Below are positions 1 through 9,260 of a stretch of DNA of 64,000 nt, piece after piece. Position numbers and translations under genes: made by a program. The notes beneath the pieces are model-generated. The model did no database searches. It saw only the letters and a program-made list of their open reading frames with translations, and was not told the origin of the DNA. Within the stretch, counting starts at the first letter, position 1. The number at the start of each line of letters is the position of its first letter. Source of the stretch: Paraburkholderia tuberum STM678 (GTDB lineage: Bacteria; Pseudomonadota; Gammaproteobacteria; Burkholderiales; Burkholderiaceae); assembly GCF_902833905.1 (NCBI RefSeq), contig NZ_CADFGP010000030.1:1-64000 (forward strand). Reading direction: 5' to 3'.

Positions 1-210
1 ATGATCGAATTCATCGTGTCGAGAAACTCGTCGCGACGCGTGCGTTTGCGTCGGGTCTCGAATCCTGAACCTTGATCTGCGGCCATCGCGAGCGTTTGTT
101 GCTTCATCGTGTTTTGCGTTTGTCGTTTCCTGTGCGCTCTATAACGCTTGAGGCGCACAATCGGTGGACTTAATCAGCGTTGCCTTAACTCCTTCCCAAG
201 TTAATGTTTA
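1..210. other. Non-coding left edge abutting a truncated MFS gene
   Basis: No convincing gene is visible. A 24-codon frame opens at base 1 but has no family features. None of the three forward frames encodes the hydrophobic first helix expected just before the MFS gene at 211, so this stretch appears to be foreign to that gene. The last 40 bases are AT-richer than the flanks. Confidence 0.5.
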
Positions 211-1380
211 ATGGTTCCCGGACCAGCGCCGGCCGCGTTCGCGACGGCCGTATCCGCGTATTCGTGGTGCTCGGGGCTCTCGGGCCTATTCGCGGCGACC
301 TATATCGACCGCTTCGACCGGCGCCGTCTGCTGCTCACCATTTACGCGCTGTTCGCGCTGTCGAACCTCGCGTGCGCGCTCGCGTCGAGCTTCGCGCTGC
401 TGCTCGCCGCGCGTGCGTTCGCGGGCATCACGGGCGGCGTGCTCGGCTCCGTGATCATGGCGATCGTCGGCGACGTGATCCCGCTGCAACGGCGCGGCGC
501 CGCGACCGGCACGATCATGACCGCGTTCTCGCTCGCGGCGATCGCCGGCGTGCCGGCCGGCGTGATGCTCGGCGCGCAGTTCGGCTGGGCGGCGCCGTTC
601 TTCCTGCTGGTCGCGTTGTCGCTGCTGGTGTGGTTGGCGGCCTCGCAACAGGTGCCGTCGCTGGCCGCGCATCTGAGCCGCCGGCAGCCGCCGCTCGCGG
701 AAGTACTGCCCGAGCTGTGGCGCCTGCTGAGCAACCGAAGCCATCTGAACGCGTTCGCGCTGACGTTCATGATGATGATCGCGCACATGCTGGTGATCCC
801 GTTCATTGCGCCGATGCTGGTCACCAATCACGGCGTCGCGCCGCGACAGCTGTCGTGGCTGTACATGGCCGGCGGTGCGGCGACCTTCTTCACGTCGCGC
901 CTCGTCGGCAGATTCGCCGACCGCTTCGGCACGCAGCGCGTGTTTCGCTGCGCGGCGCTGCTGTCGTTCGTGCCGGTGCTGTTCATCACGCATCTGCCGA
1001 ACCTGCCGTTCTACGCGCTCGTGCTGTTCTTCCCGTGCTTCCTCGTGTTGATGAACGGCCGCATGGTGCCGATGCAGGCACTGCTGACCACGGTCCCCGA
1101 GCCCGCGCGACGCGGTGCATTCCTGAGCGCGAACAGCGCGCTGCAGGCGCTCGGCACCGGCACTGGCGCGTGGCTCGGCGGCTTGATGCTGAGCACGTCG
1201 GCTGATGGCCGCATCGCCGGGTATGGAACCGTCGGCTGGGCGGCGGTGGCGGTCGCATGCGCGGCGGTGCTGTGGGTCTCGCGCGTGAAGGGCGTGCCGC
1301 GCGAAGTGGCGGCGGCCAGCGCCGCTGGCGCGACGATGCCTCGCGCCGGCATCGAAGCTAACATCGCTGGAGAAGGTTAG
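211..1380 (+). pseudogene. MFS transporter (DHA1-like), 5'-truncated
   Basis: Major facilitator superfamily efflux-type permease of 389 residues, inner membrane, substrate unknown. The protein opens inside the region that normally follows helix 1: AFATAVSAYSWCSGLSG is helix 2, followed by the MFS loop motif YIDRFDRRR. About 35-40 residues including TM1 are missing compared with relatives. An in-frame TAA at 202-204 lies just before the ATG at 211, and upstream bases do not encode the missing part, so the 5' end looks cut by a rearrangement. The rest, roughly eleven helices with the central loop near residues 150-175, is intact. A protein without TM1 is unlikely to be functional. Family is confident; pseudogene status is inference. 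Confidence 0.7.
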
Positions 1381-1428
1381 CGATGCCAGGCAGCGCGCGG
1401 TGTCGCTGCGCCAACTGCGAGCCGCGCG

Positions 1429-2523
1429 CTACGCCTCATCGTCGGTGCTGCCCGTCAGCGCGCGCCGCGCGGCCTCGCCCTGCCCGTGCGACGCCGAGTA
1501 AAACACGCGCGCCCGGCCGATCACGATTTTCAGCGTCGCGATCACGGGCACCGCGAGAAAAATCCCAGCGACGCCGCCCAGCTGATCGCCCGCGAGCAGT
1601 CCGACGATCACCAGAAACGGACTGACCTCGACGCCTTCGCTCATCAGATACGGATTGAGCACGTAGTCCTGGAACAGCCGGTACAGCCCGATAAAAATCA
1701 CGAGCCACAACAGGTGCGGATAGCCGCTGAACACGGCGACCACGAGCGTGATCGCGACCGCGGCAAGCGGCCCCGCGAACGGCACGAATTCGAGCAGCCC
1801 CGCGCTGACCGCGAGCAGAAACGCGTACGGCACGCCGAGCAGCGAGAACACGACGCCGTAGCTAAATAGCGTGGCGAGCGACAGAAACAGCAGCGCGCGC
1901 ACGTACTTCGACAGCAGCACGTTTAGATCGACGACGATCTCGTTCCACAGCACGCGATGCCGGCTGTTCAGCAAACCCAGAAACGCGTCGCGCATCCGTT
2001 CGCCGTCCTTGATCAGCAGGAAGCTCAGGATTGGAATCAGCACCAGGTAGATCAGGTTGCTCGCCGCGTGGACGACACCGAGCCCGAGGCTGCGCGCCAA
2101 CGGCACGGCGTTGTCCGAGCCGGTCTCGATCTGGCTGCGCACGAAATCGACGATCCGCTCGCGCAGCGGTTCGAGAAAATGCGGCAGCGGAAAACGGTTC
2201 GGCACATCGGTGCGCAGCAGCGCGGGCAGTTGCGTGAAGAGGCGCGTCGCCTGATCCTGCAATTCCACGCCGAACAGTGAGCCAACCACCGCGAGCAGCG
2301 CGACCACGACGACGAACACGACCGCGATCGACACGACGCGCGGCATGCGGCGCGGCCTCACGCGTTCGACCAGCACCACCATCGGGTAGATCAGATAGCT
2401 GAAAAACACCGCGAACACGACGACGAGCACCGTCGTCGACGCGATATAGATGAGGAAAAATAGCAGCGCGAGCAGAGACGCGGTCCAGACTTTCCTGGCC
2501 GCGCCGACGTCGAATCCCAGCAT
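1429..2523 (-). CDS. AI-2E family transporter (PerM/UPF0118)
   Basis: Integral membrane protein of 364 residues. Relatives include quorum-signal exporters (TqsA), Na+/H+ antiporters and PerM, so the substrate cannot be named. Visible are two N-terminal helices (about 12-60), a long periplasmic segment (about 85-150), and a helical block with the family stretch GLLEFVPFAGPLAA followed by a pore region with GDQLGGVAGIFLAVPVIA. The start is supported by GAGG about 7 bases upstream of the ATG. Length is typical of the family. It converges with the truncated MFS gene and appears monocistronic. Confidence 0.9.
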   Translation of the reverse strand: MLGFDVGAARKVWTASLLALLFFLIYIASTTVLVVVFAVFFSYLIYPMVVLVERVRPRRMPRVVSIAVVFVVVVALLAVVGSLFGVELQDQATRLFTQLPALLRTDVPNRFPLPHFLEPLRERIVDFVRSQIETGSDNAVPLARSLGLGVVHAASNLIYLVLIPILSFLLIKDGERMRDAFLGLLNSRHRVLWNEIVVDLNVLLSKYVRALLFLSLATLFSYGVVFSLLGVPYAFLLAVSAGLLEFVPFAGPLAAVAITLVVAVFSGYPHLLWLVIFIGLYRLFQDYVLNPYLMSEGVEVSPFLVIVGLLAGDQLGGVAGIFLAVPVIATLKIVIGRARVFYSASHGQGEAARRALTGSTDDEA

Positions 2524-2771
2524 GAAGCGTCCTCGAATGGGCGATGCGGCGCCGGCGCGACGAGTGCGCCGGCTGACTCTGGACCGTAACAGAAATTTAC
2601 ACGTTCCGGGTGTCGAACGCCGCGCCGCGAGGGCGCGACGCGGCGAACACCGGCAGCGTGCGAGGCGCTACGCACGCGGTGCGTCATTGCACGGCTTGCG
2701 TGCCTGACTTGATGCGCCCGAAACCGGGGGGCGGGATAAATGAAGCTGCGGATACGTGAAGTTTCGGCTCG

Positions 2772-2954
2772 CTAACTCTTCACACGCTCTCGTACCTCTT
2801 CGGTTTCTTCGCCGATTCTCGCCTGTATCCTGCCGGCTATTTTTTCGGCCGCTCCTTCGGCCTGTTTCGCGCGATTGCCGGTGACCTTGCCAATCGCTTC
2901 CTTGACCGAGCCCTTGAGCTCCTTCGCTGTACCTTCTACACGATTCCTGTCCAT
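2772..2954 (-). CDS. CsbD family stress protein
   Basis: A 60-residue hydrophilic protein with the CsbD pattern: DRNRVEGTAKELKGSVKEA near the N terminus, then an alternating Lys/Glu/Ala helical stretch. Members are general-stress proteins (E. coli YjbJ, B. subtilis CsbD) of unclear biochemical role. AGGAAGG precedes the ATG at good spacing. It sits alone between the AI-2E gene and an inverted repeat at 3043-3072. Confidence 0.9.
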   Translation of the reverse strand: MDRNRVEGTAKELKGSVKEAIGKVTGNRAKQAEGAAEKIAGRIQARIGEETEEVRERVKS

Positions 2955-3042
2955 GGTGCCTTCCTGCTAGGTTTGACTGTGGAGTTGCCTGCTGGCGTTG
3001 CAACGAAACAGCCAACGTACGGCGCGACGCGCCTCGTTATGG

Positions 3043-3072
3043 CGCGGATCGCTTCGCCAGAGGCGATCCGCG
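3043..3072. terminator. 10-bp inverted repeat between operons
   Basis: CGCGGATCGC at 3043-3052 and GCGATCCGCG at 3063-3072 form a perfect 10-bp stem with a 10-base loop. It lies between the end of the minus-strand two-gene operon (stop at 3134) and the csbD-like gene. No T-tract follows on either strand, so it is a terminator or processing hairpin by position only. Confidence 0.4.
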
Positions 3073-3133
3073 TCGGAGCAACCTTAAAATTCCTAGCATC
3101 CGGCGTTCCCGATACCCAGTGCGCCGCGCATCG

Positions 3134-4411
3134 TCACCTCACCGTGACGGTGTCCTTCGCGGCGTCGTTGGCGGCATCCTTGCCGTGAGCCGGATCAGGA
3201 TGATCATCTTTCGCGCCATGAAAGATATGCTTGAAAAGTTCCTTGTTCTTTTCGCCATTCAAGAGGTTTCGCAGCGCGGCTTCGTCATCGGCCGGCTTGA
3301 ACGAAAGCACTCTCTTGCGGTAGCGCTCCCTGCGTTCATCGAGCATGTAACTCGCCGGTAGCGGCAGTTCGCGGCTGCCCACGTCGAGATCGATGCCTTC
3401 GAAGGTCAGCAGCCCCGCATCGTGATTGATGAAGCACGCGGGAGACTTGGTCCGGTCGATCACGTAGACGCACTGCTTCTGCAGATTGCCGGCGTCGGGC
3501 AGCTTGCCGCGGAAGATCTTGTCACGCAGGAACGTGCACATTTCTTCCCAGCACTCCTCGGTGGATTTTCCCGCCGCGCAGGACCGCAAAATTTCGGTCT
3601 TCAGAATGGCCTCTGGCACGGCATAGTAAATCGGATAACCGGCCCTCAGGTAAAGTTGCAGTTGCAACACTTCGTAACAGCGGCCCAACGCATGGATCGA
3701 CGGCACGAGCAAAGACCGTTCATCCGACTCGTCGCCTTCGGTGGGTCCGGTCGCCGTCTGACTGCGGATCGACGGATGTTCCGGCAGCCCGGAATTCTCC
3801 GGTTCCGGCTGTCCGCCGCCCCACAGGATCAGATCGCGAAACAGGATCATCGGCAGGAACGAATGGACGATCAGATCCGTCGACGCCCTGCGTTTGGCGC
3901 GCTCGTTCGCATCGGCTTCCACCGGCAGCGTGGGATGCCACTTGCGCGACGAGCGCACGATATCGCCGATCGCCTTCGCCACGCAGATGCCGTTTGGTAG
4001 CCCGCCCCCCTCCTCGTCGGCCCAGGTCTGCACCAGGTCCCACGGCTCGCCAATCGGCACGCCGAGAAAGTAAAGACCGAGCGACACCGCCGTCAGCAAC
4101 TCGACGTAGAACTGATTCGCCTGATATGGCGCCGCAGGAATGCCCCGCATCAACTGCGAATCGGCGAGCAGCTTCTTGCCCGATCCGACCTTGCACAGCG
4201 CGCCGGCGCAGTGCTTGAGCCGGTCGACGAGACCGCGCACGTCGCGACCGGCAAGCGGCGACTGCCCGCCGACCAGGTGGTGTCTGACCATCAGCGAGAT
4301 CGGCGTCGTAAAGTTCGAGCGGTCCGTGTTTTTCGTCGGCACCACGATGGACATCACCAGGTCGCTGATGATCTCCAGGTCGGCCAGCATCGCATCGATG
4401 GAAGTAGTCAT
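3134..4411 (-). CDS. Unknown soluble protein, second gene of an orphan operon
   Basis: A 425-residue protein that I do not recognise. The start is taken as the ATG at 4411 (MTTSIDAMLADLEI), because the upstream gene's TGA overlaps it (TGATG), implying translational coupling; a longer reading into the upstream gene gives non-protein-like Arg-rich sequence. No signal peptide or clear membrane segment is seen. Mixed hydrophobic helices occur near 110-140 (VELLTAVSLGLYFLGVPIG) and 205-225, with a hydrophilic linker near 225-260. The C-terminal third contains CVYVIDRTKSPACFINHD and SFKPADDEAALRNLLNGE, and the tail is charged and rich in Asp, His and Lys. G+C is somewhat lower than flanking metabolic genes, which hints at horizontal origin. 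Function unknown; it probably works with the membrane protein encoded just upstream. Confidence 0.75.
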   Translation of the reverse strand: MTTSIDAMLADLEIISDLVMSIVVPTKNTDRSNFTTPISLMVRHHLVGGQSPLAGRDVRGLVDRLKHCAGALCKVGSGKKLLADSQLMRGIPAAPYQANQFYVELLTAVSLGLYFLGVPIGEPWDLVQTWADEEGGGLPNGICVAKAIGDIVRSSRKWHPTLPVEADANERAKRRASTDLIVHSFLPMILFRDLILWGGGQPEPENSGLPEHPSIRSQTATGPTEGDESDERSLLVPSIHALGRCYEVLQLQLYLRAGYPIYYAVPEAILKTEILRSCAAGKSTEECWEEMCTFLRDKIFRGKLPDAGNLQKQCVYVIDRTKSPACFINHDAGLLTFEGIDLDVGSRELPLPASYMLDERRERYRKRVLSFKPADDEAALRNLLNGEKNKELFKHIFHGAKDDHPDPAHGKDAANDAAKDTVTVR

Positions 4412-6054
4412 CACTCGACCTCCGCTGCTATCTCTTCGATCGACGGATCGTATTGGCCGTCGATGGTCGCCGTCTGCCCCGGCTCGGACGTGGCGATGAT
4501 CGCCACGGCATCCCGGATCAATCCCTTGCAGCGCGCGGCCAACACTCGCTTGCGAATTCCCGATGGCGCGTCTCCTTCGTTCGCCCATTCCTTGAATCCG
4601 AGTCTTTCGAGTACGTGATCCTCGTTCTGTCCGAAGGTGGCCGCGCCGTCCGCGGGTATGGCCTGATGGGCATCGGTCAGGCAGGTGCAGATGTACTCCT
4701 CGACGGTCGGGCCACGCGCCGCCAGCGTTTGAATTTCACGCTTGGCCCAGCGGGCGAGCGATACCGAGATCTCATCCATGTCGTGCGTCAGGTTGCGCAC
4801 CTTGACGTCCTTGCCGCGATCGTCGCCGAGAATCTGATAGACGGTCCGGTCGACCACATGCAGCCACAGCGAAGTCTGCGCAATGCGGATCTTGTGTTCG
4901 CACACGACGTCTTTCGAGTCGGCCTCGAGCGCGCGCCGTACGTGCCACAGCACGACGTAATGCCATACGAGTCCAATGAACTTGCCGAAGAAGAGTGCCT
5001 TGTCCTGCATCGAGCCGTCGTCGAACTCGGGATATTCGAGAGGCGTCACCAGCGTCATCTTCGTGCGCGCGCCTTCCTTCAAGGTCCGATAGAGCGTCGC
5101 CGCGGGGCTGCTGCGATAGCCGTCCCAGGACTCGCGCGCCCACCATTGCTTGTCGATATCGAAGAAACGATAGATCGAAAAAATGCCTTTTTCAGACTCC
5201 TGAACGTTCGCCGCGCCGCCGTGAGCCTGGTGCGCCGCGCCCGGCTGCAAGCGCTTCCTCTCCTCTGCGCGGGACTGGTCGTGGTTCGGGTCGCGATAGG
5301 CGTCGTAAATCACGCGAAGACCATAGCGGGTTCCCATCGCGTTATCGATGCTGGCCACCTTGTCGCTGAGTTCCTTGCGGATGGTCTCGAGCACCGCTTC
5401 CTGCTCGTCGACGAGCTTGCGTTGCTGCTCGAGCGCGCAATAGTGTTCGGCGGCCACGTAAATGGCGGCGAGCGCCAATGCGAGTACGACCGCATCGGTA
5501 TAGCCCTCCCATATCTCTCCGCCGAACAGCAATACCGCCGGGACGTAGCAGAACACCGGAATGCACCAGCGCGACGCGAACCAGCTTCGCAGGATGCCGA
5601 CTACACCCTTCGAGCGGGAGTCGAGGTCGGGAGCGGCCTCGCCTTCCTCTTCCGCGATACGCTTCTTCTCCTCGAACTCGCGTTCCGCGATGGTCCGCGC
5701 CCGTTCTTCTTCTCCACGGCAAATGTGGACATAGAACACGAGGAACGTGAAGGCCGTGACCAGCAACGCAAGCAGCCAGCTCTCGCCCATGCTGGTTGCG
5801 CGATCCGCGTCGCTGACTTCCTTCATCACCGCGGCGATCTTTTTAACGCACTCGATGCCGGGAGGAAAGCAATCCGCATCCGGCACGCGATGCGAAAAGG
5901 TCACCACCCAGTAGATACCGCTGCCCACCAGAACCGCAATGCCGCCTAGCGCGGTGAGAACGAGCTTTTTTGCATGAGGGCCCTGCTCGAGGTGGGAAGC
6001 GGGTTTGTCGCCGAAGGGTTTGGAGCGGCGATTCTCATCTGACGGCTTTTCCAT
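4411..6054 (-). CDS. Unknown multi-pass membrane protein with large cytoplasmic domain
   Basis: A 547-residue protein of unrecognised family. The ATG at 6054 (MEKPSDEN) is preferred over one two codons upstream because AGGAGG at 6063-6068 lies 8 bases from it but only 2 from the other. Hydrophobic segments read in order are LVLTALGGIAVLVGSGIYW, LLALLVTAFTFLVFYVHI, CIPVFCYVPAVLLF and VVLALALAAIYVA. A charged EEK-rich helix lies between the second and third. After the last helix comes a Gln/Lys/Glu coiled coil, then a soluble domain of about 290 residues containing YRFFDID, KMTLVTPLEYPEFDD and SLWLHVVDRTVYQIL. The arrangement (TM bundle, coiled coil, large globular domain) suggests a sensor or effector. 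It shares a TGATG junction with the downstream gene. Confidence 0.75.
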   Translation of the reverse strand: MEKPSDENRRSKPFGDKPASHLEQGPHAKKLVLTALGGIAVLVGSGIYWVVTFSHRVPDADCFPPGIECVKKIAAVMKEVSDADRATSMGESWLLALLVTAFTFLVFYVHICRGEEERARTIAEREFEEKKRIAEEEGEAAPDLDSRSKGVVGILRSWFASRWCIPVFCYVPAVLLFGGEIWEGYTDAVVLALALAAIYVAAEHYCALEQQRKLVDEQEAVLETIRKELSDKVASIDNAMGTRYGLRVIYDAYRDPNHDQSRAEERKRLQPGAAHQAHGGAANVQESEKGIFSIYRFFDIDKQWWARESWDGYRSSPAATLYRTLKEGARTKMTLVTPLEYPEFDDGSMQDKALFFGKFIGLVWHYVVLWHVRRALEADSKDVVCEHKIRIAQTSLWLHVVDRTVYQILGDDRGKDVKVRNLTHDMDEISVSLARWAKREIQTLAARGPTVEEYICTCLTDAHQAIPADGAATFGQNEDHVLERLGFKEWANEGDAPSGIRKRVLAARCKGLIRDAVAIIATSEPGQTATIDGQYDPSIEEIAAEVE

Positions 6055-6187
6055 ACGCATTGCCTCCTGATCGATCAAGAGCACGGGAATGCGGGAAGCG
6101 GTGACGTATAAACGCACCGTAGGTCGGACGAGCGCCGTGATGAGGGCTGCGAGCAGGCTTTGCCGGTCGGGACGGGGCTGAACTATC

Positions 6188-6217
6188 TATCTAAGATTGC
6201 GCCCGGAAAGATGTCAA
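6188..6217 (-). promoter_or_regulatory. Candidate sigma-70 promoter for the orphan operon
   Basis: On the minus strand a perfect TTGACA (6212-6217) is followed by 17-18 bases and TTAGAT/TAGATA (6188-6194), reading toward the gene starting at 6054. The leader would be about 130 bases. The -35 is consensus and the -10 is weak (3 of 6). Predicted from sequence only. Confidence 0.4.
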
Positions 6218-6328
6218 TTGGCGCGCGTAGTCTGTGTCCGCCAGACCACAATTGGCACCGGCGGCTGATGGGCGGGACATGCCAAGCAGACCTAAGGGCG
6301 GGCGCGGGTGCGCCGGGCCGAGCGCCCC

Positions 6329-6351
6329 GCGCGGCATGCGATACGCCGCGC
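6329..6351 (-). terminator. Hairpin just past the catabolic operon
   Basis: GCGCGGC (6329-6335) and GCCGCGC (6345-6351) form a 7-bp GC stem with a 9-base loop, beginning 3 bases beyond the stop codon of the last operon gene at 6355. No T-run follows, so factor-independent termination is uncertain. Confidence 0.35.
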
Positions 6352-6354
6352 AAG

Positions 6355-7518
6355 TCAGTCGCCATGCTCCGCGCCCAGCGCCGCCAGTGGATGCGCGTCG
6401 CCATGCCACGGCGAACTCAGGAAATGCCGCACGCGCTCGGGTTGCACATCGGCGAGCGTCGCCGGTGACCAGCGCGGCCGACGGTCCTTGTCGATCAGTT
6501 GCGCGCGCACGCCCTCGCGGAAATCGCCTTCCTCGATCGAGCGCTTCACGATGCCGAGCTCCATCCGGAAGCAATCGGCAAGCGTCATCTGCCGGCCGCG
6601 CAGCAGCGCTTCGCGCGTCACCTGCAGCATCGTCGGCGAATGGGCGGTCAGTGCGTCGTAGGTCGCTTGCAGCCATTGCCGCACCTCGCGCGGCGGTTCG
6701 CGTTCGAGATCCTGACGCAGCGTCGCGACGATGCGCTCGACGCCCGAACGCCGGTCGAAGTGGCGCAGGATCAGTTGCGTCAGCGCCCCGAGCGGCGCGT
6801 GCGGCACGATATTGCACGGCGGCTCGAACACGGCGCGCAGCGCGTCGATGCGCTCGCCGTCGTGCGACATGCGCTGCAAACGTTCCTCGAAGCTCGCGAG
6901 CCAGTCGGCCGGCACGCACAGGTCGGCCAGTTGCAGGCGCATCGCGTCGGCGCCCGCTAGTGTCGCGCCGGTCAGCCCGACATACAGCGCAAGCTCGGCC
7001 GGCATCACGCTCAGAAAGCGGCTCGCGCCGACGTCGGGCACGAAGCCGATGCGCGTCTCCGGCATCGCGATGCGGCTGCGTTCGGTCACGATGCGCAGCC
7101 GCGCCGCCTGGCCGAGGCCCATGCCGCCGCCCATCGCGATGCCGTCGAGCAGCGCGACCACCGGCTTCGGAAACGTGTGCAACGCGTAATCGAGCCGGTA
7201 TTCGTCGACGAAGAACGCGAGCCAGCGTGGGTCGCCCTGCGTCGCGAGCCGATGTACCTCACGCACGTCGCCGCCCGCGCAAAAGCCCTTGTCGCCAGCG
7301 CCCTTCAGCACCAGCGCGACGATCCCGGCATCGGTGCGGCAATGCTCGACCAGCACCGCGAGTTCGCGCACCATCGCGTGCGACAGCGCGTTGAGCGCGG
7401 CAGGCCGGTTCAGCGTGATGATCGCCACGCGGTTGACGACGCGAAACAGCACGTCGGGTTCGGCTTGCGGGTTCGTCGCGGCGCGCATTTCGACCGCAAA
7501 GCCGCGCAAAGTGCTCAT
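6355..7518 (-). CDS. 3-hydroxyisobutyryl-CoA hydrolase (crotonase fold)
   Basis: Hydrolyses 3-hydroxyisobutyryl-CoA to free 3-hydroxyisobutyrate in valine degradation. At 387 residues it has the length of the HIBYL-CoA hydrolase branch, longer than enoyl-CoA hydratases (about 260). Landmarks are GFCAGGDVREVH near 75-87, the oxyanion loop GIAMGGGMGLG, and the diagnostic MPETRIGFVPDVGASRF. The start codon overlaps the stop of the upstream hydratase gene (ATGA), so the two are translationally coupled. It is the last gene of the operon. Substrate assignment rests on length, the PETxIGFxPDVGxS motif and the mmsA/mmsB neighbours. Confidence 0.88.
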   Translation of the reverse strand: MSTLRGFAVEMRAATNPQAEPDVLFRVVNRVAIITLNRPAALNALSHAMVRELAVLVEHCRTDAGIVALVLKGAGDKGFCAGGDVREVHRLATQGDPRWLAFFVDEYRLDYALHTFPKPVVALLDGIAMGGGMGLGQAARLRIVTERSRIAMPETRIGFVPDVGASRFLSVMPAELALYVGLTGATLAGADAMRLQLADLCVPADWLASFEERLQRMSHDGERIDALRAVFEPPCNIVPHAPLGALTQLILRHFDRRSGVERIVATLRQDLEREPPREVRQWLQATYDALTAHSPTMLQVTREALLRGRQMTLADCFRMELGIVKRSIEEGDFREGVRAQLIDKDRRPRWSPATLADVQPERVRHFLSSPWHGDAHPLAALGAEHGD

Positions 7519-8315
7519 CGCTGCGTCTCCCGCGATGCACGGCTCGTCTGCCAGCGCGGCGCGCGTTTTTCGAGGAACGCGTTGACGCCCTCGCGCTGAT
7601 CGACGCCATCGAACAGATCGACGAAGCGCTCGCGTTCAAGCGCGAGCGCGGCGGCCCGCGGCACGCCATGCCGCGCCTGATGGATCAGCTCCTTGCTGAA
7701 GCTGACCGCCTGCGGGCTCAAACCGGTGACGCGCTGCGCCATGTTCAACGCGGCTTCACGCACGGCGCCGCGCTCCACCACTTCTTCGACGAGACCGATG
7801 CTGAGCGCGGTCGCCGCATCGACGCGCTCGCCGGTCAGCATCATCCGCTTGGCCCAGCCTTCGCCGACGAGCCACGGCAGCGTCTGCGTGCCGCAGCCGC
7901 ATGGCAGCAGACCGACCGCCGTCTCGGGGAGCGCCAGCACCGCATGCTGCTCGGCGATGCGGATATCGCAGGCGAGCGCGCATTCGAGACCGCCGCCCAT
8001 CGCAAAGCCGTTGAGCGCCGCGATGACGACGGGCCGCGCGTTCTGCAGCGATTCGAAGGCCGCGCCGAAACGCGCGGCCGCGGTGCGCGCGACTTCGCGA
8101 TTGCCGTCGGCGAACGTGTTCAGATCGGCGCCCGCGCTGAAAAACTTCGGACCGTCGCCGGTGATCACGAGCGCGCGCACGCGCGCATCGGCGTTCAACT
8201 GCGCGACGGTGCGTTGCAATTGCAGCAGACCGTCGGGCGTGAAAGCGTTCGCGGGGGGCCGTTTCAACGTGATCAAAGCAACGGCGCCGTCATGTGCGTA
8301 ATCGAGGTCGATCAT
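7515..8315 (-). CDS. Enoyl-CoA hydratase
   Basis: A crotonase-family hydratase of 266 residues that would hydrate methacrylyl-CoA to 3-hydroxyisobutyryl-CoA here. Seen are FSAGADLNTF (about 60-69), the oxyanion-hole segment FAMGGGLECALACDIR with one catalytic Glu, and the second Glu in LPETAVG. The segment after it reads LLPCGCGTQTLP, with two Cys where most relatives have Gly-rich sequence, a mild oddity. ATGA overlaps join it to mmsB upstream and to the hydrolase gene downstream. Confidence 0.88.
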   Translation of the reverse strand: MIDLDYAHDGAVALITLKRPPANAFTPDGLLQLQRTVAQLNADARVRALVITGDGPKFFSAGADLNTFADGNREVARTAAARFGAAFESLQNARPVVIAALNGFAMGGGLECALACDIRIAEQHAVLALPETAVGLLPCGCGTQTLPWLVGEGWAKRMMLTGERVDAATALSIGLVEEVVERGAVREAALNMAQRVTGLSPQAVSFSKELIHQARHGVPRAAALALERERFVDLFDGVDQREGVNAFLEKRAPRWQTSRASRETQR

Positions 8316-9229
8316 TGCGTGCCTCCCTGGCCGTTACCGCCGCGCTCACGCGAGCGATACAGCTTGATCACCGCCGAAAAGTCCAGGCGCCCCGCGCCGT
8401 TCGCGCTCATCGTTTGATAAAGCTGCTGCGCGAGCGCGCCGAGATAGACCGGTTGACGCACGCCGCGCGCGGCATCGGTGGCGAGGCCGAGATCTTTCAG
8501 CATCAGGTCGGTGCCGAAGCCGCCGGTATAGCCGCGCGAGGACGGCGCGGTCTCGATCACGCCCGGCATCGGGTTATACGTGTCCGAACTCCAGCAGCGC
8601 CCGGTCGACGTATTGATGATGCTACCGAGCACCTTCGTGTCGATACCGAGCGCCTCGCCGAGCGACATCGCCTCGGCGACGCCCGCCATCGAGATGCCGA
8701 GCACGAGGTTGTTGCAGATCTTCGCGACCTGGCCCGTGCCGGTGTCGCCGCAATGCACGATGTTTTTTCCCATCGCCGACAACACTGGCTTGACCTGCTC
8801 GTACGCGCTCGCACTGCCGCCGACCATGAAGGTCAGCGTGGCCGCCGCCGCGCCGCCCGTGCCGCCCGAGACTGGTGCGTCGACGAAGCTGTTGCCATGA
8901 GCCGCGGCGAGTTCGGCAAACGCTTTCACGCTGGCGGGATCGATCGTGCTCGAATCGATGATCGGCACGCCCGGCGCGATGCCGGCGAGAACGCCATCGT
9001 CCGCGACGAGCACGCTGCGCACGTGAGCCGCGGCGGGCAGCATCGTGATCACGCATTCGACGTCGCTCGCGGCGGCTTGCGGTGAGCGAACCGGCTGCGC
9101 GCCCGCGTCGACGAGCGTGCGCACAGCTTGCGCACTGAGGTCGAACACGTTGAGCGCGTGGCCCGCCTTCAGCAGGTTCAGCGCCATCGGCGCGCCCATA
9201 TTGCCGAGTCCGATAAAGCCTATTTTCAT
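8312..9229 (-). CDS. mmsB: 3-hydroxyisobutyrate dehydrogenase
   Basis: NAD-dependent oxidation of 3-hydroxyisobutyrate to methylmalonate semialdehyde. The protein has 305 residues with an N-terminal dinucleotide-binding motif GFIGLGNMGAPMA at residues 3-15, the substrate-loop motif DAPVSGGTGGA, and the catalytic lysine region GTGQVAKICNN. The ATG at 9229 is chosen because GGAG lies just upstream and the protein then begins directly at the Rossmann strand. The stop overlaps the hydratase start (ATGA). mmsA lies immediately upstream, so consecutive steps are encoded in order. Confidence 0.93.
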   Translation of the reverse strand: MKIGFIGLGNMGAPMALNLLKAGHALNVFDLSAQAVRTLVDAGAQPVRSPQAAASDVECVITMLPAAAHVRSVLVADDGVLAGIAPGVPIIDSSTIDPASVKAFAELAAAHGNSFVDAPVSGGTGGAAAATLTFMVGGSASAYEQVKPVLSAMGKNIVHCGDTGTGQVAKICNNLVLGISMAGVAEAMSLGEALGIDTKVLGSIINTSTGRCWSSDTYNPMPGVIETAPSSRGYTGGFGTDLMLKDLGLATDAARGVRQPVYLGALAQQLYQTMSANGAGRLDFSAVIKLYRSRERGGNGQGGTQ

Positions 9230-9260
9230 GGTGTCGTCTCCGGGTGTGCCCTCAGTGCCT

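Noticed and set aside
3134..6054. Calling the orphan operon a phage-defence system
   Set aside because: Only architecture hints at it; no nuclease, nucleotide cyclase, TIR or other defence motif is visible and the neighbours are metabolic.
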